NCBI GenBank assembly: GCA_013400975.1
Contig: WBMZ01004695.1
Location: 1 to 64,000, forward strand
DNA from: Atrichornis clamosus
Lineage: Eukaryota > Chordata > Aves > Passeriformes > Menuridae
Length of the DNA: 64,000 nucleotides
Direction: 5' to 3'
Positions 1-12,470 of the stretch are shown here, in pieces. The notes beneath the pieces were generated by a model. The model saw nothing but the letters and a program-made list of their open reading frames with translations, was not told the DNA's origin and searched no databases. A program made the translations under genes and the position numbers. Every line of letters starts with the position of its first letter. Within the stretch, counting starts at the first letter, position 1.

Positions 1-31
1 CCGCGCTCCGCGCCCGCCGCCCCGAGCGCAG
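1..31 (+). other. RIPOR3: Probable non-coding first exon of RIPOR3 (3' part)
   Basis: The sequence up to base 31 ends in CAG and is followed by GTAGGA, a good splice donor. The next credible exon on this strand carries an in-frame TGA 12 bases before the RIPOR3 ATG, so an upstream exon would be 5'UTR. The 5' limit of this exon is outside the window. No transcript evidence was available and other first exons are possible. Confidence 0.45.
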
Positions 32-146
32 GTAGGACGCACCGGGGCCAGCGGGGCTCGGGCAGCGCGGGGCACCGCGCGGGGCAGCGGGGGCACCGGC
101 ACCGCACCGGGACGTGCGGGCTGCGGGTACCCACAGCGGGCACGGC
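1..146 (+). promoter_or_regulatory. RIPOR3: CpG island edge at the 5' end of RIPOR3
   Basis: The first ~146 bases are very GC-rich and dense in CpG, unlike the AT-rich intron after them. This is the usual signature of a vertebrate CpG-island promoter. The core promoter and transcription start probably lie upstream of the window. That the island serves RIPOR3 is inferred from strand, position and the splice donor at base 32. Confidence 0.6.
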
Positions 147-268
147 AGTCACCCATGGGGGCACAGGGCAGTCACCTGAAAGGGGGATTCGGTCACCTGT
201 GGGGGGATACGCTCACCAACGGGGGGGATGCAGTCACCTATGGGGGCACAGAGTCACCTATGGGATAG
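146..268 (+). repeat. Degenerate G-rich minisatellite, ~20-23 base unit
   Basis: Six imperfect tandem units start with GTCACC (or CTCACC) at 148, 171, 192, 212, 233 and 253, a spacing of 20-23 bases. Each is followed by a run of three to seven G. The G runs near 157, 182, 201, 221 and 242 could form a G-quadruplex on the + strand. It lies in RIPOR3 intron 1, just after the CpG island. Confidence 0.7.
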
Positions 269-2015
269 GTGGTCTCCAGAGGAGCTGCCGGCATCTGTGA
301 GTGGGCAAGCTTCAAAGGATAGCAGTACTCCTGCAGAGGCTGCACCCGTGCAAAGAGGTTCGGTAGCTTTCTATGCAGGGGTAAAGGCATTCACACCAGG
401 AAACACCCAGGAAGCCCCTGGCAGGGAAGCACCTGGCTGGAGCAGGTGGAACAGTAAGAAGAGCAGGACAAGGCTTATGCCATCCTGTAGGGTTTGCCTT
501 TTGGAGGTGTCCTTGCATGGGCTGGTTATATTTTAGTTAACTCTTTTCAGTTAACTGTGCAAAGATTACATTTTATTTGCATTTTTATTTTTTTATTGCT
601 TATTCGTATAAATACGAGTTGAGGTTTTGGGTCACAGCCCAGTTACGTTTTGATTCAGACAGAGTTTAATTTTCCCTTTTAAAAAGTGTTTTAAATAAGT
701 TGGACCATATGGAAATAGAGTTGTTCATCAACCAAAGAAACTTGAAGGAATTTGAAAAATAAGGTTACATATTTCTTGAGCCCTTTCTTGAGTATTGAAC
801 CAGCACCAGTACTCAAACTCCTGTGTCAGTCATTTCCTTTGTTGGGATCAAGACTTAATCCGTCTATACCTGTGTTTTCACAGCTGCAAAATGGGAGCTA
901 CACCTATTGATGAGGTGCTGTACATATTTTTTTTGGAAAGCCCTTAATTAAAAAAAAAAAGTCAGAGGAAGATCATTTGCAAGGGTAGTAAACAGTGCAA
1001 AGTGTGTCTGAGGGAAGACTTCATGTTGAATGGAGAGGCACATCTGAGAGTGGCTAAAGGAATGTGCATATGAGAAACTCCTGCTCTGCTGGACTCCGGT
1101 GCCCTGCCGTTGGTCCCGTGCGTGCTGCTGCTCTGACTTCTGCAGAGTGAATGACAGAAGCACCACATGTAGCAGTGCAGGAAAAGCTGCACAAAAGCTG
1201 CCAAAATGGGCTGGAGCTGTCATGGAGCAGCAGGCCCAGCCTCTTTATGCCCAGGTCTAGGGAGAAGTGTGTGACATACAACACGTGCGATCTGGGAGGG
1301 AACATTAGCTTGGTAAAATATTCCTTCAGTTGGAGTCTGGGTACCCTTTAGAGGAACAAAAGGGCTGCCTTGAGGTGACAGGTCCTGCATCCCAACCCAG
1401 GGCTCCGTTCTGGAGTCAGGCAGGAGCTGCAGGGGAGCAGTGGTGTGTCTGCTGACAGCACGGAGCCAGAAGTGTGGAGATGTGGGAGAGCAGTGGGTTA
1501 TGTAATGGTGCTCCCTAAGGGGCAGGGTGAGGATGAGATGATTTCCTTCTGTCAAGACACAGAGCAGCTGCACAATTGCTCTACAATGTTCTCCCTAGCC
1601 GTGGGTTCCTTAGGAGCAATCCAGGCAGGGAGTTGGGATCCTCTAATGTCACATTCACCAACATCACTTTATTCCCTTCCACAGCTAATTCCTTTCACAA
1701 ATACTCCTTTGCAATATCCTCGTGAAGGGTCTGAGAAGTGGAATAGAGCCACTACGGCTGGAAAGGGAAACCAGGCCCAGCCTGTGGTGAGGGGAGCGTT
1801 CTCATCTTCATCTGTGTCTCTCTCAGGGGTTTGAGGGGTGCTAACCTGGAGGTACAGGACAAAATGGAGGTTCTGGGGATGGAAAGTTATACAAGATGGG
1901 GGAACTGTCTCAGAAGGGTCATTAATGTGTTTCATTTGGATGAAATAAATAGGCAGACTGGAAGTGAAGGAGATATTTTATGTATAATAGCATGTTTAGT
2001 ATTAGTTAAATCTGC

Positions 2016-2038
2016 ACACTTGGTCTTAGCCAAAAGGC
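2016..2038 (-). pseudogene. U2 snRNA 5'-end fragment, antisense in RIPOR3 intron 1
   Basis: Read on the - strand, these 23 bases match U2 snRNA nucleotides 12-34 with one difference (U27 to C); the core is GCCTTTTGGCTAAGA. The match fades on both sides. The branchpoint-recognition segment, the Sm site and the 3' stem-loops are absent, so this is a truncated, non-functional copy. Truncated snRNA copies of this kind usually arise by LINE-mediated retroposition, which is the likely origin here. Confidence 0.55.
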
Positions 2039-2769
2039 TGAGGAAGAGGGAACAGACAGAGTGGAATTATCCAGACTGTTGTTGCCCAGAACTGGATTTT
2101 GGAAGGTGATTGGCTGGTGACAATCCAAAATTATAGACAGCAAGTCATGCAAAGGGCATCAGCCAGCCTTTAATGGCTACAGGTGCTCAGGACCCTGGCT
2201 TTAATTCCCATCCTCAGATGCTGCCTCTGGACGCACAGAAGGGACATACATATTTATGAAATACCAGGTTTTATCCACTTTTTTTCAACTTTTCCATTTC
2301 TGCTGCCAGTTCATTCTCCCTGAGCACAGACTGCTTTAAACCAGTATGTCTTCAAAGATGAAATGCCTGAAAACTATAATTTTTATTCAACTCAACTTTT
2401 TAGGGCAAAAACTTGCTTTTCAGACAACCAAGGCATTTAATCACTAGTACTTTAGAAGATCAGAACACTAAGACGATCTTGTCTTCTTTGTCACTGATAC
2501 AGAAATACCCTAAGTGTAGTTAGCAAACAGATTTATCCGTAACTGCTGTGGATGTGAATTTAGCTGTTTCAAATTAAATAGTAAAAATTGTTTAATGGAG
2601 AACTTCATGTGCAGTTATTATTGGGAAAGTAACTGTGTCAGTGATATTTTGTTGTTCATCAGATATGTTATTTCCATTAATTCATCCCTGATCTGCTTGA
2701 TGAAGTAGCAAAAATCCACTTCCATTATTTCCATAACATATTGGTCCTCAAGGGCTTGGAGAGCTCAGG

Positions 2770-2988
2770 GCTGCATGTTTTGGGAAGAATTTCCTCATGG
2801 AAAGAGTGGTCAGGCCTTGGCAGGGGCTGCCCAGGGAGGTTTGGAGTCCCCATCCCTGGAGGTGCCCAAGGAATTCCTGGACGTGGCACTCAGAGCTCTG
2901 GGCTGGGGACAGGGTGGGGATGGGCACAGCTGGGACTCCATGGGCTGGGAGGGCTTTTCCAGCCTCAGGGATCCTGGGATTCTGGGAG
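2770..2988 (+). mobile_element. CR1 LINE 3'-end fragment
   Basis: This is a 5'-truncated CR1 retrotransposon tail. It has the diagnostic blocks AAAGAGTGGTCAGGCCTTGG, GGCTGCCCAGGGAGGT, CATCCCTGGAGGTGCCCAAG and GGCTTTTCCAGCCTCAGGG, and ends in the short terminal motif ATCCTGGGATTCTGGGA. No reverse transcriptase sequence remains. CR1 is the dominant avian LINE, and this GC-rich version resembles songbird copies; that last point is an impression from memory. Confidence 0.9.
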
Positions 2989-5900
2989 GGGTAACTCCTC
3001 ACAGGGACAGCTGAGTTTAACAGACACTTCAAGTGTTTTGGCCTCATGTGCTCCTGACATATCTCATGTGTAAAGTGGTGATAATACAGTAATGTTTGTG
3101 TAGTGCTGATAAGAAATCAGCATCAATCTTGCTCCATTACATCGGGAGCGTTATGTTCATGATTAGGGAATGAACCTTGTTCCTCTTGGCTGAATACTTC
3201 CCTCATTTATTTCACATCGTAGGAACAGCAGTAGCAAAGCACTCATCATTTTATTTTAAAAACCCTGGCTTATAGACTGTGTGTTTGCCATGAGAGTTTT
3301 CTCTAACCATTGTTGAAATGTTTTAAAACTTGCAGTTTTAAGCTGTGAATATCCATATCTGCTGTTCTGTGCCTGTGAAGGCAAAAAGGGTGACCTGCTT
3401 ACGTGTGTTCACAGATCTCTCTCTGCTTCACATTCCTGCAGACAGAACAACAACATAACTTGCTTCTTTCAGGATAGTTAATGTTCTGGCCCAGAATTAC
3501 AGCACCAGATGTGTTGCCACAGAAACAATTTAAAGGGAGAAGGAATTGTGAGCAAATTGTCTTTCTCGTGGAAAACGTTTGAGAGCCTCTCCTTGGTTTC
3601 CCTGTTCTGTCTATGTGTGTGCACAGCAGAGAAAAAGGGACAATTTTGCTTTTGTTTCATACATCTGTTAGTGGTTTAAAATTCTCTATACAGGGCTGAA
3701 AATTGAAAAATATTCTATTATGGGCATGACTTACGTACCTCAGAGACATTTTTTATTAAATCCTGATTCATTTTCAGAAACTTTTTTCCTTTAAAAATGC
3801 GCAGTGTGCTAGCTGATTTACTTACCTCTACTTGCAACATGCTTTGGAAAATATTTCCAGTAATAGTTGTTTCTGTGAAAATAGGAAAACATTTGACTTT
3901 ATAAAGTTATCCCAGATTTTGATGCTGAGAATTAGGATCACATTCTCCTTACTACAATTGACATGCTGATGAAAAGAGGGAATGTTTACAGGAAATATTT
4001 TGATTTAATCTTGCCTAGGAAGCCTTAAAGTAGCCAAAGCCCTTGATTTTAGCTAGCAGTTCTTTTTCTCAAAACAGTGGATACTCTATTGAACATACTC
4101 TTTTCTCAACTCTTAGGAAAATATTTGCCTGAACAAAATGCAACATGAATTACCTTAATATGTCCTTTTCACTTTTTTGACCACCGAGCAGCATCGTTAT
4201 CCTACAGTTTTGCATTTGTTTGGGGACAGTAACGAGAAAAACATCCAGGAAGGCCTCAGCCCTGGAAACATTTTTAAAAGGCCAAGATCCACACATAAAA
4301 AAGCTTGTTTCCACAGTTCTTTGTCACTCATGCATTTGGGAGGTCTTTCTCCCTGCAAATTTGGAAATACTGCTGGCTCTGGAGTTGAAAGAGACATCAT
4401 TGGTTTATCTTATCAAAAGCCAAGGTGACGTTTGTATCTCTTTGGAGTGATGGAAGAGTTTTGCATCTGTCTGTGCAATGCTGCCCGTGGTTTGGGAGGG
4501 AATGGACACACAGGGTGATGCTGAGGAACCTCCTGTGCTTGTTTGTTTGTTTAGTATTTCTCACTGGGAGATTTATGATTATTAAATCTTTCTTCATATA
4601 GCCATACTTTTAAATGCCCCTGCTTTGGAAATACACCATTTATTCCCTTTGTTACTCATTTTTATGCAAATCTGCAATCTTCACTTTTCCTTTGATGAAA
4701 ATGGTTTGTAACAGAAATATCAGAATATATCCAGGTATCCCAGAGTTAGGAGCTAATGCTTTTGAAAACAGTTTTACCTTATTTCAAGTGTCCTCCAAGA
4801 GTAATGGTTTGCAATCTCTGAGCTTTGGAACTGGGCTGCCTGCCACATCCCACACTGGAGTTCTGGCAGGTTCACAGGCATGTACATCACCCAACAAGAT
4901 CTGCCAGGCTGATAAGAAATTCATTTCTCTCTTGCATTCCTTCTTCAGGCAGAAGTCCAATCCTGGGTGTGGAAGGAATGCAGAGCTGGGCCTAGAGCTT
5001 GTGTCTGCACAGGTTAGAAATGAACTTCCAGTGTGAGATGTGCCTCTGAATCTGCATCCCTGTTTGGCTGGAAGACCGCAGGTATTTGCATCCAGATTTC
5101 TGGTTTGGGTGCTCACTGGGGTGGAATCAGCCCTGAGTTCCAGGCTGATCCAAACGTCCCCTTAATTAGTTCCCACCTCTGCTGTTTGATCCCATGAGAA
5201 GGCAGCTTGGTCTTTCCTTAGGCAGCAGAGCTTTCCCAGACAGACGTTGTAAACTAGAAATATAGGTACTTGTAATTTTCTTAAAAACCTCCTTTGGGCC
5301 TGAAATGTCTTGTGCTTGGTTTCAGTCCAGTATTGAATAAGACTGGAAAGTCTGAATAATGTCAGTTCAGCTGTATTTGAGTGATTCCAATGAATTTTAA
5401 AACTATGTACTTTCCACTTATGTTTTTCCATAATTCTCTGCACTTACATAACCTCTATTTTATTATTTAAATTGCCACAGACTTGAAGAGGGAAATATCA
5501 TTTTCCAATACTGGACTTGAACAGATAAACAGGGAGGCAATTCAAAGGCCTCCGTGTGCTTTAAAATCTGAATGTTTGGTGCTTGGGTGTTGGCATGAAT
5601 AGGCTGATATTTCTCCTGGTGCAGACAAAGCACAGCATCAATAACCTTCAGTTCACCTGTGTGCTGAATTTCTGAAAGGTGCCCATTACATCACTGAAAT
5701 TGTACAAAATCTGTTTAGAAGATTTCTCCAGATTCTAAGGAAGGATTTTGCTTGATGAGGTCTGTAAAGTTAAAATAGTAGGCCAGGGTTTTCCAAAAGA
5801 ATTGACAGCCAGGGATATTCCAAACACACGTGCAGCTGTTTGAGCAGTCACTGCAGTCCAGTGTTGGATGTGGCTGAGACTTGGTCTCTACAGAAAGTTC

Positions 5901-7479
5901 AGAGGCTTTTCTGAAGCTCTGAAGGTAACTGATTTGTAGCAGGTTAGTTCCCTGGTTTGTACATTGGAAGACAAAAAAAGAGCAGTTAAATTGGACGGGT
6001 CATGTGTGAAACACCTCGGTTTGATTCCTTCGGTAATGCACAGTCCATTCCCTGTATGGACCGACGTAACTGCACATTTCTTGGCGCTGTCAGTGCAGCT
6101 GTGCCCAGACTGTGCAAATCTGTCACCAGGCTTCTGTTGCACCTTGTCTGAGATGGAGCAGACACTGATCTCAAAGGTAATGCCACCTTTGGAGAGTGCA
6201 CATAGAAATACGGCTTCAGTTAGGCACAAGAGCCACTGAGACAATCGAGCTGTCCTTTGTGCAGCTCTGCTGAGGTCCCTGGAGCTTGTTCCTAACTCCA
6301 CTGGGGCCAACTTGTGCCCCTCCCTTTTTCTGAAGGGTTCACATGCCAATGTGTTGTGCAACAATGCAATTTGTTAACAAATACAGAAGAATTTACATAA
6401 CCTTAGCAAATCAGCATCCCAGCTGCCTGCAAACAAACAGCAGAAGTGCAAAACATTGAAGCAGCAGTGCAAAGTATCTCAAAATTGCTTGAGCTTGGGT
6501 TCTTCAAGAACAAACCCACAATTGTGAGGGGTACATGCTCTGGAGGAGAATACTTTGGATGAGAACATACACTGCATCTTCTGGTAAGGTCTCCAGTTCA
6601 GACATAGTTTTTGTGTCTGATTTCTCCAGAGCTGTAGTAACGTGTGATAAATCTTTTCCCATATGTGTATGTATGAGTTTGACTGCTTTTAGTTTCATTT
6701 AAAGCAATAAGGGAGTATACTTTGACCTATAATTGTCAAATTATGTTTACAATACAGTAAAACTGTATCTTCTTGTAAAATATCTCTCCTGAGTAAGCCA
6801 AGTCATATGGAGAAAACTCAATTTTTCTGTTAGAACATTGAATGCACTGCCTGCCATTGCTGCTGTAATCGTGTCAGAATCTGGATTTAATTCTGGACCT
6901 GAATTAGTGCATTGTTGGAATCACTTGTCAGTAAGTTTTGTATCTGACTGGCCATTTCTGAATTTTGAAGATCACCCAAGAGTGACTTTCTGCCAGGAAG
7001 GTCTCTGGTCTGTGCATTCTCAGTGGCAGTTCTGCAGAGGATCACAAATGGGAGTTCATAAGATCAATGGTCCATGTGCTGATGGTTGGAGGGTCAGATT
7101 GCAAGTGTGGGAGAACTGCCAGGGCATGGAGAACATCCCAGGGACGTGGTGTCCTTGCTCCTGCCCCTCCAGCCAGGCATGGTTCTTCATTAACGGGCAG
7201 GCTTATCACTGGTGTGCTTCCAGCACCTTCCAGCATTCTGCTCTCTGCTGCCGTCACCTCGGCCTCATCTGGCAGCATCCTGAGGATTACACCTTTCACA
7301 AGTCAGGCCTGTGTGATGCCAGAAAGGCAGATCAGTACACACGTAGTGCCTGTGACATCACTGAACTCATCACGACACTGACCTATTTCACTGTTTTGCC
7401 TGTGTTGGCCTGAAAAGTCACATTCTCTGCTGGTGCTCTCATCCATTACCAGGACTCCTTAAATTGTCAATCAAGCAGG

Positions 7480-7545
7480 AATTGGACTGGGTGATCCTTG
7501 TGGCTCCCTTCCAGCTCAGGATATTCTCCGAGTCTCTGATTAAGC
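7480..7545 (+). mobile_element. Short decayed CR1 LINE tail
   Basis: The run GGACTGGGTGATCCTTGTGG, then TCCCTTCCAGCTCAGGATAT, is the last ~60 bases of a CR1 element. The terminal ATTCT repeat is mutated to CCGAGTCTCTGAT. It is very short and older than the copy at 2770. It shares that copy's orientation and lies within RIPOR3 intron 1. Confidence 0.7.
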
Positions 7546-10500
7546 AATAGCTCTGTCAATGTGGATGATGCATTTGGCCATCTATTCCTGTGTTCACTCT
7601 GCAGCTCCAAGAACTGCACCAATGCAAACCTGACTGTGCCCTCCCACCACCTTCTGAAGGTGGCTGGGTTTTTTTGTTCTGTTGGGGGGCTGATGCCCTA
7701 AGGATCAGTGAGTTCAGTGAACTGACTGAGACCGTGAGTCTTTTGCTCCCTGCTCTTGGCTAAGAGTCTTGTCTCTCCTCGCTCAGTGTCTGGGTTAGGA
7801 TTAAAATCCACTCCCCCCATGGTGAAAGGAAACTAAAAGAACTTGGTTCCAGGGGCCCAGTTTGGTCCAGAGGCACGACCGTATTCCGCAAGAGTGGTCT
7901 CAGTTACAGCTGGCTCTTAGGTGAGTAGCAGAGTTTGGGTAGTACAGACTGAGTCAATTTACATCACAAAAATGGTTTATGGGGCACAGAGGGCTTACCC
8001 ACAGATTCTTTTATAAACCGGGAATTGCAGTTGTTCTCCACTTGCCATGCAGCCACAGTAACCTCTGTTCTGCACTCCTTAACTGTAGTACTGCTGTAAG
8101 TTTGTCTGAGTTGAGGGTTTTTTAATGATGGAGACGAGACATTTAAAGCTCCTGCAGCTATACTGGCATGGCAGTGTTGAAGGCTAATACAACTTCTCTT
8201 TCCCCTGGTGCTTTACAGCAGCACACCTGCATTAGCAAAATCCTGGCAGTACCTAAAGAGACACGAGTGACAGGCCCCTCTCTGCAGCTGTCTCCATGGC
8301 AGGTTCCTGCCCCAGCTGAATTGGACAAGGACTGTGACAAGTGGAATGTTCTCCTAACGTGGCTGCATCAGCACAATGTGCATGTGTAGAAGTACTTAGA
8401 GTGCACTGCAAACTTGTGCATGTGTTAGTACTGCCTGTTTAGGTCTGAGGGGCAGTTCTGACTAAGCTGAGAGAAAGCACAGTCTTGCCAAGTTGCTCCT
8501 TTCGTTCTAGGAGAAGTTTTGTAGTAAATAACAGCAATTTTGGATAGCAGTGAGGCGCTGGCAGTACAGATACACAGACAGTGCTCACGTGGAAGGATTT
8601 TTTACATTATCTGCAGACTGCTAATACCTTTCAAAACTGGCCTAGATGTCTTAAACCAACAAAGCTTTCTTGTGTAGTTGTATAGATCTTGTTACAAATT
8701 TTCTGGCATAGCTGTGAGCACTAGGAGAAATGTTAAATAATGAAACCCATAAAGACACAGCTCTGCTGGCAAAGCACTCCTGTAAGAATACTCCTTTTGC
8801 CAGGATTGCCTGTGTCTTTTGGGGAGAGAGGCAGAAACAAACTGGCAGAAGAGCTCAGTTATTTCTTCTGTTGGAGTTATGTTTGGTACTTACACATGGA
8901 TGCTGAGTAAACCAGTCCAAGGTCTAAGAAAAACTCCTTGTGATGCTGAAAAATAGGAAACACTAAGCAGATGTGTTGTTGCAGTAAAAGCTCTGAGTCC
9001 TCAGGGAACAAACAATTGGGTTCCCACTCTTTGAAGAAGTCTGAGACAGAGAGCTGATTGATTCTTTTTGTGCACAAAGCTGAAGTGCATTTTCATGAGT
9101 GATTCTTGCCGTGTTTGTGGATGATATTCATAACATTTCAAGGGACCTTAAATTACATTAACTTTTGGCCTAAATGTTGAAGTGGTTTGATCTTGACTGA
9201 TCCTGCTGAGCAACTTCTGCTTAGCACTTCCAGTTGTCTGCCTTTTTTTTTTCCTAGTGAGCAGCTCTTGTGTGCTTGGGCTGGGTGTTGGAGGGGCCTG
9301 ACATTTCCAGGAATCTGTTATCTCTGGCAGAAGCCTTGTTACTGTCAGTTTTTGATAAGTGGGAAAGTAAACATCTTGCTGGTTACACAATGCACCTTCA
9401 GTGGCTCAGCACCAGTCTGGTTTCATTGCGCACAGTGGTCCTCCAGAGAAAAATTCTCCTACCACTAATTAATTTTTTAAATTGTCTTTACTGTATGATT
9501 TTGATTATAACTTATCAACTTCTTGTTCCCTTCTGCTGCAGAGGGGTTTTTTTCTTGTTTACGAATTTCAGTCACATTAGAGATATCACTTTCTAGTCTT
9601 GCTGGAAATACTTCTGAAATGAGTGTGACAACTATTTAACCTTTAATAAATATGAAGAGGGAGTTTTCACATGACCAAACAGATTCTTTCTATTGGCTGA
9701 CTGTGAAGTATTTGAATTAAACAGCAACAACAAAAACACAGGGCTGAAGAAAGGGAGTTTATAAAGGCCAAGGCAGATCTGCAGTCAGTTATTCTGGTGG
9801 AAGGCATAACCACTCTCCTCTGGAGGTGGTGTCAGAACTGGTTTTGTGAGCTCTCCCTACCCGACTTGCAGGAAAACAACTGCTTTAGAAAAACCACTTG
9901 AAACAGGAGTCCTTGCTAAGATGTCTTTCTTAGGCTGGAAGAGATTTAAGGGGCACTCCAGGAAGTAACAATCGTTGCAGGTTTTGTAGTGTTTCCCGGG
10001 CAAATGATGCCCAGAAGTCAGTACACAAGTTTGACCCTTCTGATTTTATAATTTTCCAGAGAATATTGCTGTAATTCTGTTTAGGCTTGAAACAATCCAA
10101 AGCTGTCTTCTAGGCAGGACCAGACTGACAAAACTTGAATATCTGGTTTAAAAGTAAATGTAGTCCAGTTTAGACTGCTCTTTCCTTAACTGCTCACTGC
10201 ACCATTTGTATCCTAGTACACATTGGTCTTTCAGCTGTTTCCAAAGCCATCTCCTTTTGAATGTTTAATATCTAAGAACCAATTAGTTCCATTTTGTTTT
10301 CTTTGGAGAGTTTGCAATTAAACATTCTTTCAAGTGGGCTTTATTTAGCTAATTCCATCACAAAAATAAGCTCTGAGGGAACGAAGAGAAGTTCAAGCTA
10401 TCCAGTGTTTATTTTTATTATTAATAATTTATATTATGGGAGTCCCCAGGGGAACTAGGGCCCCACTAAACCCAGTTTCCTCTGCGTGTAATGACTGTGT

Positions 10501-12456
10501 CTCACAAGACTTTGCACAGCAGAAGATTCCTTTTTGCTGCTGTGGCTCAGTGCAAGGGCTCTGCTCTACGCTGCAGGGAAGGCACTGATGGAGGGCACAC
10601 AGAGACAAATCAAGAATAATTATTTTAAAGGTGCTTCAGCTGGGAACCAGAGGGAGAATCTGATGCTTGTTCATCATCTCTGAAGTGAAGGCAATGCTCC
10701 CAGTGACTTTGATGGGAGCAAGACTGGGCAGAGAAACAATGGCCCTAAAAATCATATCTATTTCTAAACTAGCAGCAGAGAACTCTTCGTATTTTAAAGA
10801 CACACTGATGGGAAAAGTTAGTTTAAAAGTGCTCTTGTTTAGTCAGATTCCTCTCAGAAGTTATGGTTTTAAGAGCATCTGATCCTCATTAATTGGTCTG
10901 CTTTACGTTTTACAGAAGCCTTGAGAGAAGTCAGAGTCCCTTCACACCTGGCAAGGTGACCCAGACCAAACCCTGGGTGTCTGGTTGGTGTGAACAGAGT
11001 TCCCATCACCCGCGGCTCTGCCTGCCCTCTGTGGGATCCTTGTGTGCGTGAAGGGGATAGGACTGGGGTTGGGATGGGCAGGGCTGGGGGGTGCACGTGC
11101 CTTCAAGCAAGAGCAGCAGTGCAAGTTTTCCTCCTGGTGGAATTACCGTCCTCCCCTTCCTTTCTGTGGCAGCATCAGGCTTTGCAGTACTCTTTCCATA
11201 ATTCCAAAGGCAAGATCCAGCTGGAGTTTTCCTGACCATGTTCCTGTCCTCATTAGTTCAGTTTAAAGGGGCTGAGACATCTGGTTCCAAGTACAGCTGT
11301 GTGGTTGGGATGTAGGGCTTTTTCTCTCCACAGAAAAATCACTAAATCTGGCCATTTAAGACACAGGTTTTATAGGAGCTAGAGCTGGGCTGTGCAAAGT
11401 TTACCTCATTAAAAACAAGCCCAGACCAAATAAAAGCAGAGAGTAACAGCATAAAAAATGTGGGCCATGAATGTCAGAGTGTGTGTATTGCGAACTGGTG
11501 AGAAGTGAAGGGAAAAGTACAGATATACGCACATATATTCAAAGTTCTTGGGTTTTTCCACAAGTAAATTTGCATGCTTGTGGAGTGTCTCCAGAAAGGG
11601 AACATCAGTGCAGAACACAGTGTTAGGATTGCTATGACAGCTACCCTAATTTGCTAGAAAATATAAAGACTTCAAGCCTGTGTTAGAAAATACTGAGTAA
11701 ATTCAGCCTAGATAAAATGTTCCAACACACCAAGCAAATTTTTAACTCTTGGGTTGTTAGCTGGCCAATGAGAGACATTCTAAATTGTCTTGATTTTGGT
11801 ATCTCTCCCTAAAAAATACACTCCTTTTCATTATCTTAAGATGTATCAACATTCACTAACCAGGACTGGAAATATTGACTTTGAAAAGAACTGACTCTAT
11901 GTCTACTCAGCATTAAAGAAAATATTTGGCTTTTAAGCATAAACCTTTTCTGTCTTCTGTTTCTCTCTTCTGTGAAATTTTACATACTTTGCCTCTTTTT
12001 CCAGTGTTCTTTGGGATACTGATCCTACTTTAGCAACTTCATTATTTCTGTGGCACGAGATTAGCTTGGTAGCATTTATGGCAATAAACCATGGTTTATA
12101 GGAAGTGGACTTGATGGTTTAATTCTTAGTAAAGGGACAATTTTCCAGGTCAGACAGGTAGATGACAGACACTTTCTCCCACTTCAGAAGCACCAGGATA
12201 TTGTGATTCACAGAGTTCAGCTTTTGAAGATAATAAATTACATCCCACGTACTGTTGAACATCAGACTTCACTACTGCTGGGAGTCTGCCATCTGATTTG
12301 GTTAATATATCCTCAGTGTAATGATCAAAATGTTTATCTATCCATCATGGTGGTTTCTATTGAAACTTAGCCCTGGGACTTTCCACAACCCTAAGGCTGA
12401 GATAAAGGACCTTCCTTATGTCAGAATTAACCTGGAAATGGGCTCCTGCATGAGAA

Positions 12457-12470
12457 GGATGGATGGATGG
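12457..12470 (+). repeat. Short (GGAT)n repeat
   Basis: About three and a half copies of GGAT lie in RIPOR3 intron 1. The run is too short to be a useful microsatellite. Confidence 0.6.

Noticed and set aside
7680..7990. Possible LTR-like segment in RIPOR3 intron 1
   Set aside because: There is no matching terminal repeat, primer-binding site or target duplication, and I could not match it to a known avian LTR.
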